From Gonium pectorale (lineage: Eukaryota > Chlorophyta > Chlorophyceae > Chlamydomonadales > Volvocaceae), in the NCBI GenBank assembly GCA_001584585.1, contig LSYV01000004.1, positions 628,574 through 692,573 of the forward strand: DNA of 64,000 nucleotides, written 5' to 3'. A program made the position numbers and the translations under genes. Shown here one piece after another: positions 41,681 to 54,800 of the stretch. The notes under the pieces were generated by a model. That model made no database searches. It was given only the letters and a program-made list of their open reading frames with translations, and had not been told where the DNA came from. Every line of letters starts with the position of its first letter. Position 1 is the stretch's first letter.

Positions 41681-44600
41681 ATGGTGGCCATGGTGGCGCG
41701 CTCCGCCTCTATGGGCAGCTACGGCGGTCAGAGCTCTAAATCGTCTGGTTCAAGGCGCGCAAGGTAGTATTTTAAGGGCAGCGGGGTCACATGGTACAGA
41801 AATTTGGCCCAAGCAAGGTCCAACGCGTCGCGGAAATTCAGACCCGCGAAACATGCCCGTACCGCACACTTGACAGCATTGCTGTGTCAAGTGCTCCTCC
41901 TCGCGTGGAGAAGTTGGCCGATTGATGCTGGGAGACGGACGGGCACTGCTGCGTTACCAACCGCTCGCAGCCCGCGCACTCGCCCTAGGGCAGGCACAAA
42001 CCTGTTGCAACCAGCATATCTACTTAGCTATGTGTTTTTAATTGGCCGGGCGCCGTGGTTTCCGTGGCTTACAGGGCGGGCCGGCAGCTCATACGAACGG
42101 CCCACGCCGCTAGCTAACCACGTTTGGTTCTTCCACGTGTGCTCATTACATTGACCGCAGGGTTGATGTGGAGGACGAGGAGGGCCGTGACAACCTGTTG
42201 CACCGAAGGTCTTTCCTCGAGGTGTGTGCGGGTGGCGAAGAGGATGCGAATGCTCGTCCCCGGGCCACGCGTGCCGCCCTCTCCAGCTGAACCGAAAGAA
42301 CTTGTGGGCTTCAGGCGCGCCGCATGACGCATGTCTCTGCCTTTTCATGAAGAGGAGTCCTAGCAGTATGGTGTCGGGGTTGTCCATGTCCCATGTGCAT
42401 GTCTTCCTTCGTCCCCTTCCTTGATCAGGATGCGGCATTCGGCGTGCTCTATACGATCAGGTGGGACCTTGATACGTTTGGGCCCTGGCCGATTGTCCGA
42501 ATATCTGATGTCAGTCGGGCGGGGACGCGCACTGCCACCTGCGCGCCTGGTGGTGCTTTTCTCACCGGCAGCAGCACGATGGCAAGTACCGCAGCATGTC
42601 TCAAAGCATGTCTCAGACCCAATGCTGACTCCCCGCACGTAACACAGCCGCACGTAAAGCTGCATCCTTCATCCTATGATAGCTCACGAATAGCGCTATT
42701 CCGTACCTATTTGCAAGCAAGCCCGTACATGCTGCCATACACTGCCGTACAGGAAGGAGGACGACCCGTTCACGCGCGTCCGCGTTCGTTGGGCCCTGGT
42801 CAAGGTCTTCCTAGACGCGTGGCAGCTGTTCACGACCGTCGTGTCGCCGAATAAGCAGGGGTGGCGGCTGGGACCGTGAGTGGAGCGGGTTTCGTTGCTT
42901 GACGGCCTGGGTGGGCGCCGGCCTGCGCACAGGAGGCGGATGTCTAGCGCCCGCGGCATGCCTCTGACCTTGTCGCTGCATCTCCACACGCTCACAACAG
43001 CCTGCACTGAGCGCTTCACCCGCAGAGGTCCAGGCGAACGAATGAGCGCTCCGGCTCACATTGTCACGCATGTCGCCGGCCTCGCGTTTCGTGTCCCGAT
43101 CAGACTTTGTCCGATGTGTATGGACAGTATGGGGTGATGAACCAAGCGCCCCTCTGGTGGGTGCTCCCGCCACTCCCGCAGGGCGTGGTCCGTGATCGGC
43201 GTGCTGGCATTTGATTGGCTCAGGGACACGGTGAGTTCACTGCAGGATTCCTGCTCTTGCCCATTTCAGCATTACGTAAGCGAGCTAACGGCGTGTTCTG
43301 TTGCTGCATACGGGACGGACAGGGATACGGAGGCTACATAGCCGTGCTGTACGGCATGGTGGCGCTGCTGGCGATGAGCTTGGCGCTGGCAGCGTGGGTG
43401 TCGTGGTGCTTTAAGGAGCACAAGTTCCCGGTCATGTGGCCGGTACAGGTGCGCAGCGGTTGGCGGATAGGAATTGGGGTCGATGGTTGTGCGGCAGCCA
43501 ACCTAGCGCTTTAAGTGGTGTTGTGGTGCATTCCATACATGCAACGAGCGAGGCGCGTTGGCGAACGCCAACGCATGTGTCAGCCTAGGTATAAAGCCTA
43601 ACACGGGTCGACGCTACGAGTCAGATTTCGCTGCTCAATCGACATCATACCGAGGCGCTAACCCAACCTTCGGTCCCCGCTGTGACAGGTTCTGCGCGTG
43701 CTCAGCGCCGTCTTCTTCCAGACGTTCGATATTTCGGTTATGACTATCTTTGAGGTGGGGCCCTGGTTTTCGGGTGGGTTGGCGGCATGAGCGCAACAAC
43801 AGGAAGCACGGTCGCTTGATGGTGCCACACATGTTCGTACGGCGCACGAACCGCTATGTTTGGTCCTTTGCGGTTCGGAGCTCGGCTACCCAGTGCACAT
43901 GCTCGCTGCTCGCTGCCTTGCACTCCTGGCTCATGAACGCACGTGGGCTCACGTTGGTTGAGACACAACGCCTGCCCAATCCCCCGCCCCCGATGCGTGC
44001 ACTTCGCGCTGCAGATCGGGATAAGCTGCCGTTACACGGGGTCTGTCCGGCCAAAGATGCATCTGGACCTCTTTCCGCAGCACAGTGAGTGCGACTGGGT
44101 GGTCCGTGTGCCTCCCATATCCTTCAGTGGGTGCCTGGGTCTGTGGGCGCCTCGGAGCGGCACCTGCTTCGGCGGCGTGGGCTAAGGTCAGCGCTGAGCC
44201 GCAATACAGGACGTGTCTGCAGAGGATGTGCAGAGCGCCATTCACCGACGGGCTTGGAGGAGGGGCTTAGCAACTTGTGTGGTGTCTAAGCGCTGTGCAG
44301 ATCAACGAACCTTTTCGCATGGTGTTTGTATGTTTGGGTAACCTCCTGATATGCATCCGGCACGTAGTTGTTCCAGGGATGAATACACACATATTGGTTT
44401 CTTGGGGACCGAGCGGCGTTGCGATTATGTCCACACGTGCGAGCTTTCAGTTGGAGCATCCTGGGCCGCCCCGCCATCCACAGCCCTGCAGTCCATCCGA
44501 GGGTATTGACGGACGACTGCTCTGTAACTTGGGACCTTGGGTTCGGTCCGTGCCCACAGGTTGCGCGTCGTCCCCGCACCTGCTCCACGCGGTGGTGTCG

Positions 44601-45809
44601 GCCCTGAGCCTGGTCGTGTTTGTGGCCATTGCGCTGCTGCTCAACATGGCAGAGGTGGGCGGTGGGGGACGGGGGAGGGGAGGGGAAGGTTGCTGGGACT
44701 CGGGGGCGGGCTGCCGGTGTTCGACGGTTCTGGCGGCAGGTGGTGGCCGCATGCGGTCTCGGCTGGCTATGGCCGTGGTATGTCATGGCCATAGTAAGCA
44801 GGAGCCGCCCCTGCCCCACATACTCGCATGTATGTGCGGAGCTGGCCGCCCGCAATTTGCCTCTCCCTCTCTGCTGTCGCATCCGCAGGTGGAGGTGGAC
44901 CCCAAGGGCAAGCGGCCCCTCGCACTCGGCCACAGCGGCGCTGAGGTGTTTGCATTCGCCCTCAAGGTGTGTTTGGAGAATAGGAACCTCCGCCTAAACG
45001 AGGCCGGTGCGGTGCAGTGCTGTGCAGTGCGGTGCGGTGAATCGTCCCGACCCCGAGACGCGAGTGCTACACATCTCTGCTACCAGGCAGGCCGCAAGTG
45101 GCTCCGCGCACGCATCCGGCACTCCGCCCCTACGTTTCCCGCTCTGTGCCCTGACTCCCTCCCGCCCGCCCAGGTGCTGCTCACGCTGGTGGACGTGTTC
45201 CTCGGCTGGAAGAAGGTGGCGGCGGTGGCGTACCTGGCGCTGTCGCTGTCGCTGGCCTACCAGTACTTGCGATGGGTGCGTTGGCCGGGGGAGACATGGT
45301 GCTCGTGGGCGGCCGGTTCTCTGCGGCTGGCAGATGACTAGTTCAGCGAGGCCAGCTTGTGATAAAGCCTCACAACAAGAAGTGACTACGTCCTTCAAAT
45401 GCAGAAGCGCTATATGCGGCTCAGAGGCCTCTGTTCCTTGGGGCCGCGGGCCCTTTCAGACCGCAATGCGCTGGCGCGCCAAGCCCAGTTTGTGGCGTTG
45501 CCGCAATCTGTCGCACGCACGCTCACTCGTTTCCACAAACCCTGTCTTTCCACCACCTGCGCAGAATCCTAACCTTGTTTCATGGATGAACTACCTCAAG
45601 GGCGGCGTGTCAGCAGCCATCGCCTGGGTGGCTGTTGCCCTAGTGCTGCTGGTGTTCCGTCCCGGGATACGGACCGCGGACGCACACGACTGGGCACGCA
45701 TCATGACCATTGTGATGGCGGCTGGCCTGGCCCCGGCCTTCGGCGCGGGCGCGCTTACCTCGCGGGCCGTAATCCGGTTCAAAATCCGCACGGCGCAAAG
45801 GGACCTCTC
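41681..45809 (+). other. Gene C exons 1-12: N-terminus and first membrane block
   Basis: Exons are 41681-41763, 42161-42221, 42429-42460, 42753-42875, 43182-43230, 43323-43448, 43689-43754, 44015-44084, 44560-44654, 44889-44966, 45174-45275 and 45565-45809. The signature exon reads DAAFGVLYTIR. Membrane helices match those of gene B. Exon 9 is base-for-base identical to the gene B exon over most of its length, and so is the start of the next intron. Confidence 0.84.
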
Positions 45810-48800
45810 GTAAGTGCTTCACCGCATTGCGCGGGAGGTGTCGCACAGACGAAGTGGACTGTCCGCGGAGTCCGGTTGTTCATGAGGGTGTATGGGACAC
45901 CCTAACTCTATGTTAGTAATGTATGCGGTGCCCCTTGCCAACGTGGACGAGCGAAGACGGTGGTCCTTTGGCACCAAGGGCTGCCGGTGTCACATGCCAC
46001 TTGGTCCTAGCATCCCTCGTCGCGCACCGGCTTTGCAAACGTGTCTGCCGACGCTGCTGCCTGTCCACGCGCGCGCCATGCATGCCACCCTCCCCCCTTG
46101 TAGGAACGCAAAGCCGGGGGTGCCGCTGGAGGAGGTATGCCGTACCATCAACGACCCACGGGACGTGGAGATTGCTGCCAGGTACGGCATCTGCCTCACG
46201 TGCCGGCGGTCTGCACTGCCTGTGTCGCAGACGCCGATGAGCGCGACGCCCCCCTCGTTCGTTTGCGCTACCTGTACAGCTGCAGCGTCGCCTAGCCTCC
46301 TGCCCGCCTACCGAACTCGCTTACCGTTGCGATAACGCCGCCTCGCGCATGCGAGCTCCTGCCTGGTGGTATCAGGACGTGAGGTGCATGCCATGGGTCC
46401 TTGGGCCGCGCATGCGCCCACGCGGCCACGCAGGTGCTGCCGGGTTTGGAAGGACGAGTACAACCTCGAGCCAGGCGCAGTCAGCCAGGCGCATGAGGTC
46501 ATTAAGGTACGACGGTCGGGTGCGTCCCGCGCCAGCGTCTCTCCAGACCCGCGTGAGGGAGCGCAAGCACGCAGGTACCGTTCGTAATACTACGCGTGCC
46601 CCGGTGATGCATCGGCGCCGTCTGAGCTAGCATCGGCTTACGTTCATGTATCGTACGCTCGCCCCACTGGCCCTTATCCCAACCCAACCAGGCCGGCCTC
46701 GCCATGTATCCGACCAGCCCGTACATCGTGTTACTGCAGTGAGTACCAATAATACCAAACAGTACAAAGCCTTTGGATATTACATCGCAGTTGACGTATC
46801 GCAGGACCAGCAGCCGCGCGCTTAACCGGCGATGACGACGTGTTTTTGGCTCTCGCGTCCTTCCTGACGATGTACGGCCTTCCTCACCCCGTCTTGCCTC
46901 ACCCCGTCCTGCCGGCCTTCCCCGACGCCTGATGCCCACTCTCATCCCCAATGCAGCGCCAACTTCATGATCGACGCGCTGGGTGTCAGCCAGAGCGGCA
47001 ACAGACGCATTGAGGTGGGTGCGTGCGTCGCAGCCCGTGTTCAATGCCCACCCCTGGGGCGCTTAAGACAGGGTACGAGCTGGACTGCTCAGGATTCAAG
47101 GATCTAACGATCCTTTAAGGACCCAACCAACACCTACATGGTGCGCATTGCGCACCGCGCCGTGCATGCCCTCGCACGCCGCCATGCGTTCGTTGGCCTG
47201 GCTCTGTCGTCAGGAGGGACACTTTTCAGAAGGATGGCAAGCGCGCAGCCTGTAACCCTGGACGCCCCTTCCCCATTCTCAATCCCTTTTGGCAAAGTAC
47301 GGTACGGACCATCTTGCCGGCATCGTTGCTTGCTTGGCTGCAGGACGCCATCCGCCTGGAGCCGGGCTTCTTCTGCCGCTACGTCATGTTCCTGCGGCAG
47401 CAGCGGACGCTGGTGCGTTAAGCGACTGGGCAACATACCACTCGCATTCCGCTCTATGGGCACTGCGAACGCCAGGCCCTGCAGGCACACCTTGTACTCA
47501 TCAAATCTTCCCCCACATCCTTCTATTTGGTATGGCGCATTCCTTTAGCATACATGGCCAGGAGGGATGTCGTCTTGATCCCCTGCATCACTCCATCAGT
47601 TCGAATTTGTTGATGACGCTTGGTGGCCCTCGTGCTCTTGCTGGGCGAGAGTGCGCTTCCGCTCCTGCTTCCCCTCTGTCTTCCCCACCTGCTGCGCCCG
47701 CCATTCGCCCCACAGGCAAAGTCCGCTGCGCAGGCCAAGGGCGCTGTGGGCGCCGCCACAATGGACCTGCTCGGGTGCGGATCCGTACACATATGCGGGA
47801 ATTCAAAAAGGACATGCCCCCGGGTTCAAAAAGGAAGTGCACCCCGGGTTGATGCGGCGCGCCGCGACCCGCGTAGCTCAGGCGCGTTGCGTAACGCGTT
47901 GTTGCCAGCTGGGCATGCGTGCGCCCAACCCACATGCCCTAGTGCCTAGTGCGGCCGCCTGCGGCCTAACCGATCTGTCCAATAGCCCAAAGTGCCGCAC
48001 CATGCATCCACGTGCGTATGTGAAACACTGATTCCGCGGGCTTTTGCCCCCGCCTCGCGTGCGGCCGTCATACGATGGCCGACCCCCCCCCCCCGCAGGT
48101 ACGTTGACTACCAACGGAAGCAGGTGCGTAGGGCCCCCGGGGGTCCTGGTCCTGGGTTAGCCGTTGCTGGCATAGCTGCAGCTGGCGGGAATGGGCGGGC
48201 TTGGATGGACCAATGTGGTGCTGGTACTCTGTCAGCCTGCGTTGCACGGTGCACCTGGGGGCGCTGTGAGGCACCTAGCAATGCGCGCCATCAATCCGCG
48301 GGGGCCCCTGTGGCCACCTAGCTATGCACACCACTAATGCGCGGCCGTGTGCCTTGGCCGCCTCCCGCACAGGCGATGGTGCTGCGCCTCCACCGCGAGG
48401 CCCTCCAGGCGATGTGCAGCTTCTGGTGAGTGGCGGGCATTAGCGCAGGCGTTTCTTTTTTGTAACGCCTTGCCTGCCGTTGCCGTTGTCAAAACTGAAT
48501 CTTGTCGGATCCCTCTTTACGGGCAGCTCCCGGCTCAGTAACGCGCCGGTCTGCCGAATGCCGATACGTAACCGTAGAGCGGTTGCCGTTGCTGCCTTTG
48601 CTGTTACCGTTGCGGTAAAGTCTGTCTCATCCCAGATCCCACCGATGCCCTCCATCGTCGCTCGTCCGTACCCGCAGGAAAATGCTTGATAGTTCATCGG
48701 TATCCTTCAGCCGTCTGAGCAAAGCGCTGGGCAAGATTGAAACGTCGGTTTCGCAGGTGCGAGGCAACGCACAGAGCCACATGGCCTGCTTCAGTGCCAC

Positions 48801-51800
48801 GGGCGCCAAATCACATAACCGGAAAGGTGTTGTCACTTGTCTTCAGCGGGGCAGGCCCTAGGGCCCCGTCTTAGACGCTGGGCGTCTCCTGATGTCCTGA
48901 ACAACTAAGCAAATCGCGTTGGCCCGCATGAGACAACATCTACTCTTCCCGCAGGCCCAAACCGTGTACCGTGTCGTGCTCATGAGTTACGGGAACAACC
49001 CCAAGCTGCTCCGGCTGTATGGCCGCTTCCTCCAATCCGTGAAGAACGACCCGTGGGGCGCGGTACGTTCTTGGGCCCCTCCGGACACATCAGTGGGAGT
49101 CAGCCCACACGCACCTTGCCGCTGTCAGCTGCCTCAACGCTCTCCTGCGCAGTAAACCGACGCACTTGCGCATTCCCTGTTTCCTTGTTGATTGCGCAGT
49201 TGCTGCTTCTGGCCTTGTTGTGGCGATCCTAACAAGTGTCAGCATTCCCTATCTTACCCATGCAGTCCGTAAGTATATGACACACCTGCCCTCTCGGCCT
49301 CCTGGCCCTCCGCCTGATTGGACGCGCTAGGCCGAGTACGCGGCGGAGGCCGACCGGCTGGAGGACGCCAAGGACCACGACAGCAGCGGGCCGCTGTTGC
49401 CGGATGGTGGGTGCACGCCTGCCTGGGCCTGGGCCTGGGCCTAGACCTGACTGCTACGTGGCCGCATCCGTCTCGACGTTTGCTGCACACGCGTGTGGTG
49501 CACACCCAACCTGCCGCATGGCAGCACGCTGCAGCCGGGCGTCAGTCTCACATGGCTGTTATCGTTGGGTACCGATCCACCTATCGCGGGCGGTGCATTT
49601 GCAGTGGCGGGGCTGGTATGCTGCAGGACGGCAGTCCTAAGGGCAGCGTGCGCCGAGCGTTGGGGTGCACCCCACTTGATCGAAAATGGGCTACACATTG
49701 TGGCGGGACCAAGTCCCTGCTGTATCTGCCGCAGCACCCGGCTCACCATGGTGCCTTGCATGCGGTCCGACATCGGAGCCACCTTTCAAAGAGTCCCTGC
49801 CCTGGCCCCCGGTATGTCCCCGGCTGCGCCGCCAGGCACGCCGCTGGGCCGCATGGACGATCTGTCCACGTCGGTGCTGGTCATCAGCGCCACCGGCGAG
49901 ATCCAGATAGTGAGCTCGTGTCTGTACGGCACGCACGCGACATGGCTCCGGACTTTGGGTTTGGCAGGGGTTGTCGCTGGTCAGTCAGACGGTGGACAAA
50001 GGAAGATCACTAACCCTTGCGAGCTCTTAACGTTTTGACACCATCATCAGCGGCAACGAGCAGCGCCGCGCTTGGCCGTGGACGCCCTCCGCTTGAGCGC
50101 GCAATGCACATGGTATCATGGTGGTGGAGTTGGTGGTGGTGGTGGCAGGCACCGTTCAGACCCCACGGTGCACATGCTCATGATTGCACATTGTGACCGC
50201 TGCCCGCAGGCCAACAGGCAGGCCTTCCACCTGTTTGGGCACCGGAAAGGTGGGTGGCGCGGCGCGGCAGCAGGGGCCTTCCACGTCTGCTTGCGCCCCT
50301 CAGCCTGACTCGAGCAACGGCGCCGAACGATCCAGCAACACCAATGAGACCCCACCCCAACCCGCGCCGACGACCTAATTGCGGCACCCAGCCCTCGATT
50401 CCCCGCAAGCTTGCCCCATCACAATCATCCCTTAGCCACCACCACTCGCCCGCCACTCGCAGGCACCCTGGAGGGCAAGCCCCTGACCACCCTACTGGCC
50501 CCCCACTGCTCCCGCTGGCTGACGTCCAAGCTGTCCGAGCTGGTGGCCTCGGCGGGCTTCGCGGCCGCCATGGGCCTGGCCGAGACAGCAGACGGCAACG
50601 GCGGCTCCAGCGAGGCCTTGTTGGTGGGCATGCACGCCGAACGCATGGCCTTCCCGGTCAAGCTCACGCTCACACGCGCGTCAGGTGTGCCAGGGGCCAT
50701 GGGCGCCGCGCGAGCGAGCGTGGGGATTGCATGTGTCTCGAGGGCCTCGTGGGCCCCGCAGTGAGCGGCTTTCACGCTACCAGGTGCCGGTGCATCTGGT
50801 CCGTCTCGTAGGTTTCACGGCATCTCGCCGTGCGTCGAGTTAGGGTGGGGTGGCCGCTACCACTACTCGCTTTCTGGTCGAGTGTTGGGCCTAAGATGTG
50901 CACGCTCAGCCGATCCGTGCCGCACAGCCCAGACAACAATACATTACCCTCCCTCTGGTGTGTCGTAGGAGTGGGTGAGGACTCGACGTTCATTGCGCTG
51001 CTGGAGCCGGTGCCGCAGCCGCGCGGCACGTGCAGCGTGTGGGTGGGGCGCAACGGCGTCATCGTGGCGTGCGACCCGCACTTCGTGTCCGCCTTCGGGT
51101 AAGCCGGAGGCCGCGTGGACTCATGCACGGCATCGTCCCAACGCTTGCCAACGAACGCTAGGCATCGCACCGCCGGGGTTGCCTGTCCGTGTTTCCTCGA
51201 TTTCGTGCGTGAAGGGATTATACTTGCGCATGAGGGGACGTGCGATGCAGAGGGAAGGGACTTGCCCGTCGGCGTGCTACTGCTGCTGCTGCTGCTGGAA
51301 CCTCAGGTGGCGCACTAAGCCAGTCAAAGAGCTCCCCACCCGCGTGTCTGTTGCGAATCGTCCTGAGCCTCACTCAGGACGGAACTGGTTTGCATTCAGT
51401 TGGAGCCAGTACCAAAATCATATGTTCTCTTGGGCCCCGCGCGCACAGGTGGAGGGCCGCTGAAGTGCATGGCGCGGCCATCACTGCCTTCCTGACCATG
51501 CCCTCGTGGGCTGCGACCGACGCCCCAGCCGACGACGGCGCTGAGGACGAGGAACAGGGCGCCGCGGCCCTCGCGCCCGTCACCGCCGACGGCGCCGCCG
51601 AGGTCATAGCCAGGTGGGCGGCATGGAGTGGTGTCGGCATGGCGCGACCCCACATGTCGTGTCGATCTCTTCCCTATGCTCTGTTGTGTGACGCAGGGAC
51701 ATGGACGGAGGGATAGAACGTGCATGGGCAGGGCGTATCGCCCCGGAGGACCGGCTTACCCATCGTTTGCCGCCAGTCTCTTCGCGGGTTCCGGGCAAGA

Positions 51801-54800
51801 CTCTTGATCCTCGTATGTATGCCCGCATGTGCGCGCACGCGCGACTCCGATGGCGGGTCTGATTTCCGGTTCCCGCAGGCTCATCTCGGAGGCATCCGTC
51901 TCGGCCGACAAGAGCACCAAGGGGCCCGGGGCCGGCCTGACGGCGCTGGTGGCGCAGAAGTACGACCCCGCGGGGCCCGCCCGCTGCACCGTGAGCGTGC
52001 TGCAGCGCGGCAACGGTACGTGGGGGCGTGGGTGTGCGGAGGCGGAGGCGGAGAAAGGGCTCACGGGGCGCGCGCGCCGATGTCTCGTCCGCCGGTCTCC
52101 ATCTCGACACCTGAAGTGTCGAGATTACGTGCATGCTTTGGCCTCGTACCCGGTGTGCATCCATGCTTGCTGGCTGTACCTTAGCTTGTCCTCTGACTGT
52201 TGTGGCGTGACTGATTCGTGTTTGTGTCGCGTGGCTGCCCTGCTGGCGCCGTTTGCTGGTTGGATGTGCGGGGCTGTGTGCACAGCGCCGCGCCTTGCCC
52301 TTGCAACGGCCTGGCGAGCCAGCGCGGCTGTACTGCACATGATCCAGGCCATGCAGCCTTTCCTTACGGTATCCTTACCCGCGTCCTACGTGCCTTCTGA
52401 TCATCAACTGGTAGGCGTCTTGGATTCGACGGTTTGTGAGGTCCGGCTCAAGCTCGTGAGCAAGGAGCGGGACCACCTGCTGGTGACCAACCGCAAGGGC
52501 GCCATCCTGCACGTGTCGCCCGAGATCGCTTCCACCCTGCGCGACTCGGGCAGCACTTTCGGGCGCAGCAGGCTTGGCATGGGCGGTGGCAACGGCCACC
52601 AAGGCGGTGAGCCGGGTGCAGGAGCGGGAGGCCACGGCGGCGCTGCGGCGGCCGCACCTACGGCGGGCCTGGACATGCTGGCCGGATACACGCTGTCTGA
52701 CTTCCTGCCGATGCCCTGGAGGGAGATGCACCCCAAGTACCTCAAGGTGTGTCCTCACGCGAGTTATTGCTTTGGTCGGCGGACACGCATTGCACCGTCT
52801 TGCGGGCTCGTCGGGTCGCTCGTAACCGCCACCTTTTCACTTGCTGCGGTACATTCCATGCGGATAATCTCTCGCTGCCTTCGCACCGCGGAGGTGCGTG
52901 CTACACCACGCAGTGTCGTGCCCGGTCGAGCACCGGCCACTTGTGTGACACCGCCCGCTTCCCCTACAACCGCAGGACACGACCGCGATGAGCCCGCCCG
53001 GCCGCGGCGCCTGGGCCTGCCGCAAGCTGTCCTCCCCCGGCCCCACCCTGGAGCTGCGCAGCTCCACCGGCAAGCCGCTCTTCATGCGCGTGTCCGTGTC
53101 CACCACCGAGATGGCCGGGGAGATCACGCACGTCGTCAAGATGGCAAAGTGAGTTCCACTTTCACGCTACGGTGTTGTGTTCCTTACTTCACTGCAGAGG
53201 GTTCGTCTCGCACCATGTAGCGTGTGTTCAGTGCCGCGGATCAACCCGCTTTTCGACTGGCATCCACACTCTGCTGACAACTCACCGTCTGCAGGTCCTC
53301 GCTGGAGGCCGCCCTGTCGGAGCGCCGCGTGCGGCTGAGCCTGTCGGCCGAGGGCCTCGTCACAGGCGTGGCCAGCGGCTCGCTGAGGGAGCTGGTTGGC
53401 ATGGAGCCTGGCCAGGTGCGGGGCTGCCTGTCTTCCCCATACACCCGTAAACCCGAAGTCTGCGCGCCTCATCCCAGCCCTCAGAGCACCATCACCGCTT
53501 GAGTGTGCACTCAAGTAACGGCCGCCTTCTGTTGCCGCCCACGGAACGTCCCAGTTGTGTTGGCATTGGGCATGGGGACTCGCTGCGGCGTCGCGACGCT
53601 CCCACTGGCCATGTTCAGACTCCTCGCTGTGCCCTTCCCCCAGGTCGTGGGTCGGGGCCTGTGGGAGCTGATCGACGGCCTGGTGCCCGACACCGAGGTG
53701 GCTGGGGGCCCGGGAACGCCTGGGCCACAGGCCTTTGGACTTCTCCTTACCCGGTGTGTCGCGGATGCCCTGGTGCTGCGTTTCCCCGAACCCCGAGCCA
53801 TACTTCCGGCCTTATTGCTCAAGGAACGGGCGCATGTGATGGCTCTGCCGACGGCTACATTGAGGCTCCGTCGTCTGCCGCCCGACGCCGCTGCCTCCCG
53901 CCGCGCGACCCCCTCCCGCAGGTCAATTGCCCGTCCAGGCTGCAGCTGGCGCGTGCGTGTGGTGCCGCCGCTCAAGCCGCGGAGCTCCATGGCGGAGCTG
54001 GACGCAGCTGCGCGGGGCGCCGCCTCGCGATCTGCAGTGCTGCAGGTGGGGCCCGGTGCCGCGGGATGCGGCCGACGATGCCACTGCTGGGCCCTTTTCA
54101 GCATGACCCGCTGCCATGGAGTCTCCTCGCATGCGGCGATCTTACACAACACGTGCGCCTGCCATGCAGCAGCGGCATCCGGGACCCGGGCCGCCGTGCC
54201 CTTGCTATGCCCACCGCCTTCACACGTAGCGTGGCCCCTGTTCTGCCCGCACCTCGGCCTCCCGCAGCTGCACGCGGACGCCGCGCCCCAGGACGGCACC
54301 ACTGGCTCTGCCGGCGACGGCAACGGCCCCAGCGTGGCGGCATTCGTGGCCGACCTGTGGCCGACCTCAAGCCTGAGCGGGGTGCTGGAGCTGGATGCCG
54401 CGGGCCGCATCCTGTCGGTGCTGGAGGAGCGGACGCGACCCGCGGGTCTGCTGTTCGGCCTGCCCGGCGCGGAGCTGCTGGGGGACTCGTTCGCGGACCT
54501 GGTGGAGCTTCCGCAGTGGCGCGCCGCGCCTGGGGACCTGTTGTCGCTGCACCCCACCAAGAAGAGCAGCATGAAGGCCAACACCAAGGGAGAGGGAGGC
54601 GTCAAGGTGCGACTTACACGCCGAGAGGGCGCCGGGAGTAAAAGTAGGGCAGGATGCCGAACAGGCAAGAGGGTTGCCGTATGTTCACCAGGCCCCCATG
54701 GGGTGACGCTCCGCCGCCCACGGTTCCGTGCCCGCTGTTGCCGCACGCGCAGGTTGGCCCGGTGCACATCCTGCAGGGCGTGCACGTGGACGGGCGCCCT

